From: Streptacidiphilus sp. 4-A2 | Lineage (GTDB): Bacteria; Actinomycetota; Actinomycetes; Streptomycetales; Streptomycetaceae | Assembly (NCBI GenBank): GCA_014284505.1 | Contig: JAAFYY010000001.1 | Location: 4,526,001-4,590,000 of the forward strand | Direction: 5' to 3' | Length of the DNA stretch: 64,000 nucleotides | Part shown: positions 39,389-48,740 of the stretch, piece by piece | Layout: each line of letters starts with the position of its first letter | How positions within the stretch are numbered: the stretch's first letter is position 1 | Program-made: the position numbers and the translations under genes | The notes under the pieces: model-generated | Seen by the model: only the letters and a program-made list of their open reading frames with translations | Told to the model about the DNA's origin: nothing | Database searches by the model: none

Positions 39389-40616
39389 CAGTGTCCCGCC
39401 TCGTCGAGCAGGCCGAAGTACTCGGCGGCTGTGTGCATGTCCTTGTCCCGCGCCCGGAGAGGCTGACCAGGATGACGCCCTCGGGGCCGAGCTCGCGGCC
39501 CAGCTCCAGGGCCCCGGCGAGGGCGTGCGAGCTCTCGATGGCCGGGATGATGCCCTCGGTGCGGGAGAGCAGCCGCAGCGCCGCCATGGCGTCCGCGTCG
39601 GTGCAGGGCCGGTACTCGGCCCGGCCGCTGTCCTTGAGGAAGGCGTGCTCGGGGCCGACGCCCGGGTAGTCGAGACCGGCCGAGATGGAGTGGCTCTCGA
39701 TGGTCTGGCCGTCCTCGTCCTGGAGGACGTAGGTGCGCGAGCCGTGCAGCACTCCGGGCTCGCCCTTGGTCAGGGTGGCGGCGTGCCGGGGGGTCGTCAC
39801 GCCCTCACCGGCGGCCTCGATGCCGACCAGGCGCACGCCCGTGTCCGGGATGAAGTCGTAGAAGATGCCCATGGCGTTGGAACCGCCGCCGACACAGGCG
39901 ACCACCGCGTCGGGCAGCCGCCCGATCCGCTCCTGCACCTGGGCCCTGGCCTCGATGCCGATGACCCGGTGGAAGTCGCGGACCATCATCGGGAACGGGT
40001 GCGGACCGGCGACGGTGCCGAAGAGGTAGTGGGTGGAGTCGACATTGGCGACCCAGTCCCGGAACGCCTCGTTGATGGCGTCCTTGAGGGTACGGCTGCC
40101 GGAGGTCACCGGAATCACCTCGGCCCCGAGCATCCGCATCCGGGCGACGTTGAGCGCCTGCCGCCGGGTGTCGACCTCGCCCATGTAGATGGTGCAGTCC
40201 AGCCCGAACAGCGCGGCGGCGGTGGCGGTGGCCACGCCGTGCTGCCCGGCGCCGGTCTCGGCGATCAGCCGGGTCTTGCCCATCCGGCGGGTCAGCAGGG
40301 CCTGCCCGAGCACGTTGTTGATCTTGTGCGAGCCGGTGTGGTTGAGGTCCTCGCGCTTGAGCAGGATCCGGGCGCCCCCGGCCTCCTGCGAGAAGCGGTG
40401 GACATCGGTGACCGGGCTGGGCCGCCCGGTGTAGTCCTTGAGCAAGGCCGCCAGCTCGGCGCCGAAGGCCGGATCGGCCTTGGCCTTCTCGTACTCGTCG
40501 GCGACCTGCTCGACGGCGGCGACCAGCGCCTCCGGGATGAAACGCCCGCCGTACGCGCCGAAGTACCCGCGCGCGTCGGGCGTGATCGGCTCTGGGGTGA
40601 CGTCGTTGGACGACAT
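39388..40616 (-). CDS. trpB: Tryptophan synthase beta chain (one frameshift near the end)
   Basis: The PLP enzyme that joins indole and serine. About 410 codons. The PLP Lys lies in LNHTGSHKINNVLG, the catalytic Glu region is AETGAGQHGVATA, the phosphate-binding loop is CVGGGSNAMGIF, and the monovalent-cation region is SISAGLDYPGVGPEH. One base is missing near 39460, in SGRGDKDMHT. The corrected C-terminus is YFGLLDEAGH with TGA at 39390-39388. Without correction the frame runs into trpA and mimics a TrpB-TrpA fusion, which is not real. Confidence 0.96.
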
Positions 40617-40665
40617 GTGATGGTCCCTCAGTTGTGTGGTCCGATGTGGGTTCGGTTCCGCGGCC

Positions 40666-40919
40666 TCAACGGCCGCCGGCGCACCGCCATCGACTCCCGG
40701 GCACCTGGCCCGGCTCCGCCCCGATCACATACCGGACCCGCCGCCCCAGCACCCGGCGCGCGGGCGCGCGGCAGCCGCGCTGGAGGATATAGCCGATGCG
40801 CACCGGAGGGTGGGGATCGGGCGCGAGGAACGAGTGCCCGGCACCCGCCCGCAGGGGGGCGGCGGCTGTATCCGACCCTCGGCACAGCCGGCCGGGCTGG
40901 AGTCGGGGGAGAGGGCCAT
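40666..40919 (-). CDS. trpM: TrpM-type small protein of the trp operon (frameshifted)
   Basis: Streptomycetes carry a small basic protein gene, trpM (trpX), between trpC and trpB. Here a frame ending at 40666 encodes RGCRAPARRVLGRRVRYVIG followed by AEPGQV, the conserved TrpM C-terminus. The ATG at 40919, six bases after the trpC stop, opens MALSPDSSPAGC one frame away, and one missing base joins the two. The product would be about 85 aa and Arg-rich. In Streptomyces TrpM has been linked to control of tryptophan supply and development, without a firm biochemical role. The assignment rests on the C-terminal motif and position. Confidence 0.7.
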
Positions 40920-40925
40920 GGAGGG

Positions 40926-41735
40926 TCAGTCCCGTCCGTGCCGGATGGCCGGGTGGGCGCCGGCCGCGACCAGGTCGGCGACGGCGGCGCGGGGATCGCG
41001 CCCGGTCACCAGGGACTCGCCGACCAGCACCGCGTTGGCGCCCTCGTTGGCGTAGGCGATCAGGTCGTGCGGCCCGCGCACGCCGGACTCGGCGACCTTG
41101 ACGATGTGCGCCGGGATGGCCGGGGCGACGTTGGCGAAGGTGTCGCGGTCCACCTTGAGGGTCTTCAGGTTGCGGGCGTTGACGCCGATGATCCGGGCGC
41201 CCGCGTCGACCGCGCGCTCGACCTCCTCCTCGTCGTGCACCTCGACCAGCGGGGTCAGCCCGATCGACTCGGCGCGCTCGATCAGCGACACCAGCGCGGG
41301 CTGGTCCAGTGCGGCGACGATCAGCAGCGCCAGGTCCGCGCCGTAGGCCCGGGCCTCCCACAGCTGGTAGGCGGTGACGATGAAGTCCTTGCGCAGCAGC
41401 GGGGTGTCCACCGCCGCGCGGACCGCGCGCAGGTCGGCGAGCGAACCGCCGAAGCGCCGCTGCTCGGTCAGCACCGAGATGGCGGCGGCGCCGCCGGCCG
41501 CGTAGTCGGCGGCGAGCGCGGCGGGGTCGGCGATCGCGGCCAGCGCGCCCTTGGACGGGCTGGAGCGCTTCACCTCGCAGATCACCCGGACGCCGTCGCC
41601 GCGCAGCGCGGCCACCCCGTCCTTGGCCTGCGGCGCCCGCTGCGCGAGTTCCTTGAGCTCGTCCAGGGACACCCGGCTCTGGCGCTCGGCCAGGTCCTCA
41701 CGGACCCCGGCGATGATCTCGTCGAGCACGCTCAC
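40926..41735 (-). CDS. trpC: Indole-3-glycerol phosphate synthase
   Basis: Closes the ring of 1-(2-carboxyphenylamino)-1-deoxyribulose 5-phosphate. Intact, 269 aa. Catalytic Lys residues lie in ICEVKRSSPSKG and LLRKDFIV, catalytic Glu in PLVEVHDEEE, the substrate Asn in IIGVNARNLKT, and the phosphate loop in VAESGV and VLVGESLV. The GTG at 41735 starts VSVLDEIIAGV, as relatives do. It is the first gene of trpC-M-B-A, behind its own candidate promoter. Confidence 0.96.
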   Translation of the reverse strand: MSVLDEIIAGVREDLAERQSRVSLDELKELAQRAPQAKDGVAALRGDGVRVICEVKRSSPSKGALAAIADPAALAADYAAGGAAAISVLTEQRRFGGSLADLRAVRAAVDTPLLRKDFIVTAYQLWEARAYGADLALLIVAALDQPALVSLIERAESIGLTPLVEVHDEEEVERAVDAGARIIGVNARNLKTLKVDRDTFANVAPAIPAHIVKVAESGVRGPHDLIAYANEGANAVLVGESLVTGRDPRAAVADLVAAGAHPAIRHGRD

Positions 41736-41789
41736 GGGGCGCCCCCTTCTCGGGTGTACGGGCCGGCCGACAGTTGACGACCAAGGTCG

Positions 41790-41817
41790 ATGCTATCCGC
41801 AGCGGGACTCCTCCCGC
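41790..41817 (-). promoter_or_regulatory. Candidate trpC promoter and overlapping inverted repeat
   Basis: On the minus strand a -10-like TAGCAT lies at 41795-41790, placing the start near 41783 and a leader of about 48 nt before the GTG. A 6-bp inverted repeat GCGGGA-ctcc-TCCCGC (41802-41817) lies in the spacer, where an operator would act. No good -35 hexamer is seen. Confidence 0.4.
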
Positions 41818-41850
41818 ATCGAAGATCGCGGTATCTCGCCTGGCGGACAG

Positions 41851-41881
41851 CTGGGCGCCCACCCCACGGGTGGGCGCCCAG
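41851..41881 (-). terminator. Terminator between the trpE transcript and trpC
   Basis: A perfect 14-bp stem CTGGGCGCCCACCC / GGGTGGGCGCCCAG with a 3-base loop, 52 bp after the HGxxPAAW-type gene. It separates the hisI-trpE group from trpC-M-B-A. Confidence 0.85.
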
Positions 41882-41933
41882 TGTGAAGCGCTTGCTCGGC
41901 CGACCGGCGCGGGAGCCCGGACGCGCGGGAACT

Positions 41934-42182
41934 TCAGACGCCCGAGCCGATCGGGGTCTTGTTCGAGCTGCCGAGGCTGTGGTGGTCGTTCGGCTTCTTG
42001 CCGAATCCGGCCATCGACATCACCTTGCCTACCACGGCACCGAGGGCGGCGATCACGATGCCGACGATGACCAGGACCGGGCTGGGGATGACCATGGCCA
42101 CAGAGGCCAGGATGAAGCCGATGAACGAGACCCCGACCCCGGTCCAGGCGGCGGTGGTGTGTCCGTGGGCACTACCCGACAT
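41934..42182 (-). CDS. HGxxPAAW-family small membrane protein
   Basis: Intact, 82 aa. The N-terminal motif SAHGHTTAAWTGV corresponds to the HGxxPAAW signature (Thr replaces Pro here). Two helices follow (GVSFIGFILASVAMVI and VLVIVGIVIAALGAVVGKVM), then a polar tail. Streptomycetes keep this protein inside the trp locus next to trpE. Its function is unknown; it could be an accessory of the neighbouring Trp-associated membrane protein. Confidence 0.85.
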   Translation of the reverse strand: MSGSAHGHTTAAWTGVGVSFIGFILASVAMVIPSPVLVIVGIVIAALGAVVGKVMSMAGFGKKPNDHHSLGSSNKTPIGSGV

Positions 42183-42275
42183 TACTGCTCCTTGGTTCTG
42201 TGGATGGCTCTCGATGCCATTGTTCCGTACGCCGGTCGGCGTCGCCGTGCGGGGTGGCCGGAGCGGTACGGTCCG

Positions 42276-43027
42276 CTACTCGGTCGGGTCCTCGCCCCGG
42301 TCCAGCGCCTTCCAGAAGTCGGCCGGCGTCTGCTCCCCGTGGGACCGCGACCGGCCGCCCGGGGCCCGCTCGGCCCCCGCTCCGGCCGTGGCGACAGCGC
42401 CCGGCGTGACGACCCTACGGCGCTCGGGGGCCTCGTAGCGCGAGGACATGCCGGGCCAGTCACGCCCCCGGGTGATCACCAGCACCCCGGCCGCGAACAG
42501 CAGCACGCCGCCGGCGATCCCGAGCCAGGGCCACGCCGTGTGCGTCACCTGGCTCGCGGTGGCCGTGCTCAGGCCGACCGCCGCCGAAGCCCGGCGGTCC
42601 AGGGCGGCGGTGCCGGTGGCGGCGGAGACGCAGACCCCGGCCACCCCCGCGCCGGCCAGCGCCAGCAGCCCGCCCAGCAGCCGGCGGCCGCGCCGCGCAC
42701 CGCGAACACCGCCACCGCGGCGGCCAGGCCGACCAGCGCCAGCGCGCTGGGCACCCCGGTGGTCTGCGAACCGGTGGCGCTCACATGCAGGGCGGTCTGC
42801 TGGAAGGAGACCTCGCCGCGGGACCAGGTGCGCCCGGCCACCAGCAGCACCACCGAGGACCCGAGCACGGCGCAGAGCAGCATCAGCGCCAGGCTGCGCC
42901 GCCCCGCCCGGCGCCCGGCCGCCCCGGCGGGAGCGGCACCGGCCGACGCCGGATCGGTGGGCGCTGGCTCCGCCGGCGACGGTTCGGTCGACGACGGTTC
43001 GGTCCGGGGCTGCGGCAGTGCGGTCAC
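42276..43027 (-). CDS. Trp biosynthesis-associated membrane protein (TIGR02234 type, one frameshift)
   Basis: About 250 codons. A disordered Pro/Glu/Ser/Thr N-terminus is followed by four helices: RRSLALMLLCAVLGSSVVLL, GVPSALALVGLAAAVAVFAV, LGGLLALAGAGVAGVCVS and WPWLGIAGGVLLFAAGVLVI. The block between helices, RTWSRGEVSFQQTALHVSAT, resembles the conserved GxxW motif region of this family. One base is missing near 42690, between helices two and three. GTG 43027 was chosen as the start. The family is found next to actinobacterial trpE; a role as tryptophan-related transporter or assembly factor is only suspected. Confidence 0.83.
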
Positions 43028-43047
43028 CGTTCCAGTCTGCCCTGCCG

Positions 43048-44567
43048 CTACCGCGACGCCGGACGCAGGGTGCTCGCCGTGGCGATCGCGCGCAGCACGG
43101 CCGCCGCCTTGTTGCGGCACTCCGCGTCCTCGTTGGCGGGCACCGAGTCGGCCACCACACCCGCGCCGGCCTGCACATAGGCCATCTTGTCGCGGATCAG
43201 CGCGGTGCGGATGGCGATCGCGGTGTCGGCGTCCCCGGCGAAGTCCAGATAGCCCACGCATCCGCCGTACAGGCCCCGGCGGGTGGGTTCCAGCTCCTCG
43301 ATGATCTGCATGGCGCGCGGCTTGGGCGCGCCGGAGAGGGTCCCGGCCGGGAAGCAGGCGGTGAGCACGTCGAAGGCGGTGCGGCCCTCGGCGACCTGCC
43401 CGGTGACCGTGGAGACGATGTGCATGACATGGCTGTAGCGCTCCACGGTCATGAACTCGACCACCTCGACGCTGCCCGGCGCGCAGACCCGGCCCAGGTC
43501 GTTGCGGCCGAGGTCGACCAGCATCAGGTGCTCGGCCCGCTCCTTGGGGTCGGCCAGCAGCTCGGCGGCGAGGTCCGCGTCCTGCTCCGGGGTGGCGCCC
43601 CGGGGGCGGGTCCCGGCGATCGGGTGCACCATGGCCCGGCCGTCCTCGACCTTGACCAGCGCCTCCGGGCTGGAGCCGACCACATCGAAGGTCTCGAATC
43701 GCAGCAGGTACATGTACGGGCTGGGGTTTGTGGCCCGCAAGCACCCGGTAGACGTCCAGCGGGCCGGCCGGGCAGGGCACCTCGAACCGCTGCGAGGGCA
43801 CCACCTGGAACGCCTCCCCGGCCCGGATCCGCTCCTTCACCTGCTCCACCGCGGCCTGGTACGGGGCGCCGCCGAACGGCGACCGGGCGTCGACCGAGGC
43901 GACCGGGGTGAGCACCGCGGCGCCGGTGTCCACCGGGCGGGCGAGGTCGGCGGTCATCGCCTCCAGCCGGGCGACGGCATCGGCGTAGGCGGCGTCCACC
44001 CCGGTCGGCCGGTCGTCGTGGTTGACCGCGTTGGCGATCAGGATGACGCTGGACGAGTCGTGGTCGAGCACCGCGAGGTCGGTGGCGAGCAGCATGGTGA
44101 GCTCGGCAGGCCCAGGTCGTCCGGGGCCAGCACCGGCAGCTTCTCCAGCCGGCGCACCACGTCGTAGCCGAGGTAGCCGACCATGCCGCCGGTGAACGGC
44201 GGCAGATGGCCGTCGTGCAGGTCCCTGGGGGTGTGCAGGGCCTCGACCGTGGCCCGGAGCACCTCCAGCGGGTCGCCCTCGGTGGGGACGCCGACGGGGG
44301 CTCGCCCACCCAGCACGCGTTGCCCTCCGCGTCCACGGTCAGCGCGGCGGCGCTGCGCACCCCGACGAAGGAGTAGCGCGACCAGGAACGCCCCTGCTCG
44401 GCGGACTCCAGCAGGAAGGTGTTCGGCCGCTCCCCGGCGAGCTTGCGGTACAGCGCGACGGGGGTGTCGCCGTCCGCCAGCAGCCGCCGGGTGACCGGGA
44501 TGACCCGGCGGTCGGCGGCGAGCTTGCGGAAGGTCTCCAGATCAGGGGTGATCATGCCGGTGGTCAT
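43048..44567 (-). CDS. trpE: Anthranilate synthase component I (three frameshifts)
   Basis: Makes anthranilate from chorismate, the committed step to tryptophan. About 507 codons. The feedback-inhibition site is intact as NTFLLES with SRYSFVG. The chorismate-binding half contains SPEALVKVEDGRAMVHPIAG, LVDLGRNDLGRV and TLSGAPKPRAM. Breaks near 44300, 44108 and 43742. It follows hisI by 46 bp with no terminator, so the two are probably co-transcribed. The amidotransferase subunit trpG is not in the window. Confidence 0.94.
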
Positions 44568-44613
44568 GGAACCGAAGCCTAGCCCGAGCGGCCGACGGCA
44601 GGGGGCGGAAGAG

Positions 44614-45005
44614 CTACTCCGGGCCGTCCCCGGAGACCTTCAGCAGGTCCGCGTCGAAGCAGGTGCGCTCGCCGGTGTGGCAGGCGGCGCCGATCTGGTC
44701 GACCCTGACCAGGACGGTGTCGGCGTCGCAGTCCAGGGCGACCGACTTCACCAGCTGGAGGTGCCCGGAGGTGTCGCCCTTGACCCAGTACTTCGCTGCG
44801 GCTGCGGGACCAGTAGGTGCAACGGCCGGTGGTGAGCGTGCGGTGCAGTGCCTCGTCGTCCATCCAGCCCAGCATCAGCACCTCCCGGTGTCGTACTGCT
44901 GGCGACTGCCGGGACCAGGCCCTGGGCGTCGCGCTTGAGGCGGGCGGCGATCGCCGGGTCCACGCGGTGCTGCCGGGGATGCGGGAAGGGCGGGGCTGCG
45001 GACAT
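44614..45005 (-). CDS. hisI: Phosphoribosyl-AMP cyclohydrolase (frameshifted)
   Basis: Opens the adenine ring of PR-AMP, the third step of histidine synthesis. About 130 codons. Conserved pieces are LMLGWMDDEALHRTLTTGRC, YWSRSR, and, in another frame, the metal site ALDCDADTVLV with IGAACHTGERTCF. Breaks near 44895 and 44800. The corrected end is KVSGDGPE with TAG at 44616-44614. ATG 45005 is divergent from the TIGR03085-type gene. Confidence 0.9.
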
Positions 45006-45097
45006 GCGTCCATTGTGACGCAGGCGTACCCGCAGACGTACCCGTACCCGTACCGTACTCGTGCCCGCGGCTGTCCCGCGCCCCGGTCCGCCAGTCG

Positions 45098-45103
45098 TAC
45101 GCT
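45098..45103 (+). promoter_or_regulatory. -10 element giving a leaderless mRNA
   Basis: TACGCT ends 6 bp before the ATG at 45110, so transcription would start at the start codon itself. That geometry is common in actinomycetes. The -35 region is not clear. Confidence 0.4.
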
Positions 45104-45109
45104 GACAGC

Positions 45110-45737
45110 ATGTCGAACTACGGCGCGACGCGAACGCCTGCTGCTCGTCGATCTGGTTGGAGGCCGTCGGCCGGACGCGCCCACCCTTGCGAGGGTTGGC
45201 GGACCAGGGACCTGGCGGCGCACCTGGTGCTGCGCGAGCGCCGGCCGGACGCCGTCGGGGGCATGTTCTTCAAGCCCCTCGCCGCCCGGCTGGCCAGGCT
45301 CTCGCAGGAGTACACCGCCAAGCCGTACCCGGAACTGCTGAGCTGTTCCGCTCCGGGCCGCCGTCGCTGTCGCTGTTCGGGATCCCCGCGCGGACGAGGC
45401 CGCCAACACCGTGGAGTACTACGTGCACGGCGAGGACGTCCGCCGCGCCAGTCGGACTGGCAGCCCCGGGTGCTGGACGCCGAGTTCGCCGAGCGCTGTG
45501 GCGGCGGCTGGCCCGGATGGCGCCGGTGTCGGGCCGCGCGCCCCGGTCGGCCTGGTGCTGCGCCGTCCGGACGGGCAGACCGCGGTGGCCCGCAAGGGCG
45601 CGCCGGTGGTCACGGTCACCGGGGAGCCGAGCGAGCTGCTGATGTTCGCCATGGGGCGGCAGGCGCACGCGAAGGTGGAGCTGGAGGGCGAGCCGGATCC
45701 GGTCAGCCGGATCAGCACCGCGCAGCTGGGGATGTGA
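45110..45737 (+). CDS. TIGR03085 / mycothiol-dependent isomerase-like metal-binding protein (many frameshifts)
   Basis: About 209 codons, set between hisI and hisF but on the opposite strand, as in other streptomycetes. Pieces in three frames read MSNY..RERLLLVDL, CEGWRTRDLAAHLVLRERRP, LFRSGPPSLSLFGIPA, VEYYVHGEDVRRA and PSELLMFAMGRQAHAKVEL. The DinB-like four-helix fold uses the His of AAHL and the later EYYVHGEDV region for metal binding. Breaks near 45145, 45170, 45340, 45395, 45455 and 45500. The substrate is unknown. The locus is conserved but there is no evidence that it acts in histidine synthesis. Confidence 0.8.
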
Positions 45738-45767
45738 CCGGGCGCCGGGGCGGGTCACCGCGCCCGG

Positions 45768-46544
45768 TCAGCGGACCGGGTGCCCGGCCTCCCGCAGCGC
45801 CTGCTTGACCTACGCCGCTGCGCTTGCGCAGGTCGCCGAAGTGGAACACGCTGGCCGCCAGCACCGCGTCCGCACCGGCGTCGACCGGGGGGCGAAGTCC
45901 GCGAGCTTGCCCGCGCCGCCGCTGGCGATCACCGGGACCGCGATCCGGCCCCGGACCGCGCGCAGCAGCTCCAGGTCGTAGCCGTCCTTGGTGCCGTCGG
46001 CGTCCATCGAGTTGAGCAGGATCTCGCCGGCGCCCAGCCCGGCCGCGCGCTCGGCCCACTCCACCGCGTCGATGCCGGTGCCGCGGCGCCCGCCGTGGGT
46101 GGTCACCTCGAAGCCGGAGGGCGTCACCGTGCCCTCCGCGGTGCGGCGGGCGTCGATGGACAGCACCAGCACCTGCCGCCCGAAGCGTTCGGCGATCTCC
46201 CGCAGCAGCTCCGGACGGGCGATGGCGGCGGTGTTGACGCCGACCTTGTCCGCCCCGGCCCGCAGCAGCCGGTCGACGTCCCCGGCCTCGCGGACGCCAC
46301 CGCCGACGGTGAGCGGGATGAACACCTGCTCGGCGGTGCGGCGCACCACGTCGTAGGTGGTCTCCCGGTCGCCGGAGGAGGCGGTGATGTCGAGGAACGT
46401 CAACTCGTCCGCGCCTTCCGCGTCATAGCGGCGGGCCAGCTCCACCGGGTCCCCGGCGTCGCGCAGGTTCTCGAAGTTGACGCCCTTGACGACGCGTCCG
46501 GCGTCGACGTCCAGGCAGGGGATCACGCGAACGGCGAGCGACAT
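45768..46544 (-). CDS. hisF: Imidazole glycerol phosphate synthase, cyclase subunit (two frameshifts)
   Basis: With HisH it makes imidazole-glycerol phosphate and AICAR from PRFAR and glutamine-derived ammonia. About 258 codons. The catalytic Asp lies in VIPCLDVDAGRVVKG and the second in NSMDADGTKDGYD; phosphate loops are TVGGGV and VIASGGAG. Breaks near 45888 and 45815. The corrected C-terminus is KQALREAGHPVR. It lies 81 bp after the RidA-family gene. Confidence 0.94.
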
Positions 46545-46625
46545 CTCAGTGGTGCTCCATCATCGTCTTCAGTCGTCCATCGTCTTCAGTAGTCCAACAA
46601 CTCGGTCGTGAGGTCGGGGCCGTGG

Positions 46626-47084
46626 TCAGGGCTGCCCGGGCTCGCCGGACCGGTCCACGGCCCCGCGGTAGGCCTCGACCTCGACCTCCACGGCCATCCG
46701 GGAGTCGAGCAGGGAGCTGACCACGACCATGGTGGCGGCCGGGCGCACCGCGCCGAACAGCTCCTTGTGCGCCCGGCCGACGTCGTCGACGTCACGGGCG
46801 TGGGTGACGTACATCCGGGTGCGGACGACGGCGGCGGCGGTCAGCCCGTACCCGGCGAGCGCCGCCAGGGCCACCCCGAAGGCGGTGCGGGCCTGGTCGT
46901 ACGGGGAGCCCTCGAACCGGACCCGCCCGTCGTCCCAGGCCGTGCAGCCGGAGACGAGGACGAAGTCCCCGGCGGCGACGGCCCGGGAGAAGCCGAACTG
47001 CTCCGCCCAGGGGCTGGTGAAACCGCCGGCCCCGCCGGCGGGCGCCGCGGCGCCGCCCTGCGGTGACATCGGACGCTCGGTCAT
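46626..47084 (-). CDS. RidA-family enamine/imine deaminase
   Basis: Intact, 152 aa. The trimer-forming core reads VLVSGCTAWDDGR, DQARTAFGVALAALAGYG, VVRTRMYVTHARDVDDVGRA and the C-terminal MVVVSSLLDSRMAVEVEVEA. RidA proteins hydrolyse reactive 2-aminoacrylate-type imines. Here the Arg that binds the substrate carboxylate in RidA itself is not clearly at its usual place, so the member may be of an Rid2/Rid3-like group. It lies inside the his operon between priA and hisF. ATG 47084 with AGGAG 11 bp upstream. Confidence 0.88.
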   Translation of the reverse strand: MTERPMSPQGGAAAPAGGAGGFTSPWAEQFGFSRAVAAGDFVLVSGCTAWDDGRVRFEGSPYDQARTAFGVALAALAGYGLTAAAVVRTRMYVTHARDVDDVGRAHKELFGAVRPAATMVVVSSLLDSRMAVEVEVEAYRGAVDRSGEPGQP

Positions 47085-47139
47085 ACCGGGGTCAACTCCT
47101 TCGGGCCGATCATGGCACCACCGGTCACGCCGCCGGTGG

Positions 47140-47916
47140 TCAGGACACGGTGGCCAGCGCCTCTTCCAGGGTGAAGGCCTGTGCGTAGAGTGCCTTTCCC
47201 ACAATCGCGCCCTCCACGCCCGCCGGGACCAGCGAGGCGATGTCGCGCAGGTCCTGGAGCGAGGAGACGCCGCCGCTGGCGACCACCGCGCGGTCGGTCG
47301 CGGCACAGACGTTGCGCAGCAGCTCCAGGTTGGGGCCGGTGAGCGTGCCGTCCTTGTCGACGTCGGTGACCACGTAGCGGGAGCAGCCCTCGGCGTCCAG
47401 CCGGGCCAGCGCCTCGTAGAGGTCGCCGCCCTCGCTGGTCCAGCCGCGGCCGCGGAGGGTGGTGCCGACGACGTCGAGGCCGACCGCGATCCGGTCGCCG
47501 TACTCGGCGATGGCCTTGGCGACCCACTCCGGGGACTCCAGCGCGGCGGTGCCGAGGTTGACCCGGGCGCAGCCGGTGGCCAGCGCGGCCCGCAGCGACT
47601 CGTCGTCGCGGATGCCGCCGGAGAGCTCCACCCTGACGTCCAGCCGGCCGGTGACCTCGGCCAGCAGGGCCCGGTTGTCGCCGGTGCCGAAGGCGGCGTC
47701 CAGGTCGACCAGGTGGATCCACTCGGCGCCGGCCTGCTGCCATGCCAGGGCGGCGGCCAGCGGCTCGCCGTAGGAGGTCTCGGAGCCGGAGGCGCCCTTG
47801 ACCAGGCGGACCGCCTGACCGTCGCGGACGTCGACGGCGGGCAGCAGTACCAGACGGCTGTGGGGCGCAGCCCCTCCGACAGGGGCGGTGGCGGGTGACG
47901 GGTGGGAGTCGCTCAC
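47140..47916 (-). CDS. priA: Bifunctional HisA/TrpF isomerase PriA
   Basis: Intact, about 258 aa. In actinobacteria that lack trpF, PriA isomerises both ProFAR (histidine) and PRA (tryptophan). General acid/base Asp residues lie in LLPAVDVRDGQAV and VVTDVDKDGTLTG; phosphate-binding loops are ELSGGI and VASGGV. The Arg of GTTLRGRGWTSEGG marks the PriA type. No separate trpF occurs in this trp/his region, which supports dual function. The GTG at 47916 overlaps the hisH stop (GTGA). Confidence 0.95.
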   Translation of the reverse strand: MSDSHPSPATAPVGGAAPHSRLVLLPAVDVRDGQAVRLVKGASGSETSYGEPLAAALAWQQAGAEWIHLVDLDAAFGTGDNRALLAEVTGRLDVRVELSGGIRDDESLRAALATGCARVNLGTAALESPEWVAKAIAEYGDRIAVGLDVVGTTLRGRGWTSEGGDLYEALARLDAEGCSRYVVTDVDKDGTLTGPNLELLRNVCAATDRAVVASGGVSSLQDLRDIASLVPAGVEGAIVGKALYAQAFTLEEALATVS

Positions 47917-48541
47917 AGCGTGGAGATCCAGTTCTTCAGCAGGGTCGCGCCGGCGTCGCCGGACTTCTCGGGGTGGAACTGCGTCGCCGCCAGCGGGCCG
48001 TTCTCCACGGCGGCGACAAACGGTTCGCCGTGCTCGACCAGCTGACCAGCGGCGGCCGCAGCTGCTCGATCGGCGGCAGCTCCCAGCGCCGGACTGCGTA
48101 GGAGTGCACGAAGTAGTAGCGGGCGTCTGCGGCAGGCCGGCGAACAGGGTGCTGCCCTCGCGGGGGCGACCGTGTTCCAGCCCATGTGCGGGATGATCGG
48201 GGCCTCCAGCGGCTCGACCGTGCCGGGCCACTCGTCGCAGCCTCGGTCTCCACGCCGTGCTCGACTCCGCGGGCGAACAGGATCTGCATGCCCACGCAGA
48301 TGCCGAGCACCGGGCGGCCACCGGCCAGCCGACGGCCGATCAGCCGCTCGCCGCCGACCGCGCGCAGTCCCTCCATGCAGGCGGCGAAGGCGCCGACGCC
48401 GGGAACCAGCAGGCCGTCGGCGTCGAGCGCGGTCTGGAAGTCGGAGGTGACCTCGACCTTCGCGCCGACCCGTTCCAGAGCCCGCTGCGCGGAGCGGAGA
48501 TTGCCGGAGCCGTAGTCGAGGACGACCACGCGCTGCGTCAT
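47913..48541 (-). CDS. hisH: Imidazole glycerol phosphate synthase, glutaminase subunit (several frameshifts)
   Basis: A class I glutamine amidotransferase feeding ammonia to HisF. About 210 codons. The nucleophile Cys lies in LGICVGMQIL, the oxyanion-strand region is LLVPGVGAF, and the catalytic His-Glu pair is in TQFHPEKSG. Between them PHMGWNTV and YYFVHSYAV are readable in other frames. Breaks near 48235, 48165, 48130 and 48050. ATG 48541, 25 bp after the small membrane protein gene. Confidence 0.92.
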
Positions 48542-48566
48542 GCCAGGTCCTTAGGGGTGAGGGGGG

Positions 48567-48737
48567 TCACATGAGTTTCATGACGCCGGTGGCGAAGCAC
48601 ATCAGCCCGGCCAGGGCGAGCAGCACGACCGCGCCTTTGGAGATCTTCTGCTTCCAGAAGGAGATGGCCCCGCCTATCAGGAACAGGCCGGCGAAGATCA
48701 GGATGTAGACGAAGCCGTTCATATGGCTCAGGGTCAT
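48567..48737 (-). CDS. Small conserved-looking membrane protein in the his operon
   Basis: 56 aa, too short for many gene finders. It reads MTLSHMNGFVYILIFAGLFL, then a short polar turn SFWKQKISKG, then a second helix VVLLALAGLMCFATGV ending MKLM. The ATG at 48737 is 3 bp after the hisB stop and the stop is 25 bp before hisH. The gene therefore sits tightly inside the operon and is probably translated with it. An internal ATG at 48722 is an alternative start. Function unknown; a two-helix hairpin without catalytic residues. Confidence 0.75.
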   Translation of the reverse strand: MTLSHMNGFVYILIFAGLFLIGGAISFWKQKISKGAVVLLALAGLMCFATGVMKLM

Positions 48738-48740
48738 GGG

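Noticed and set aside
38583..40616. Apparent TrpB-TrpA fusion protein
   Set aside because: It arises from missing bases near 39460 and 38923. The separate trpB stop and the trpA start (TGATG at 39390-39386) are intact.
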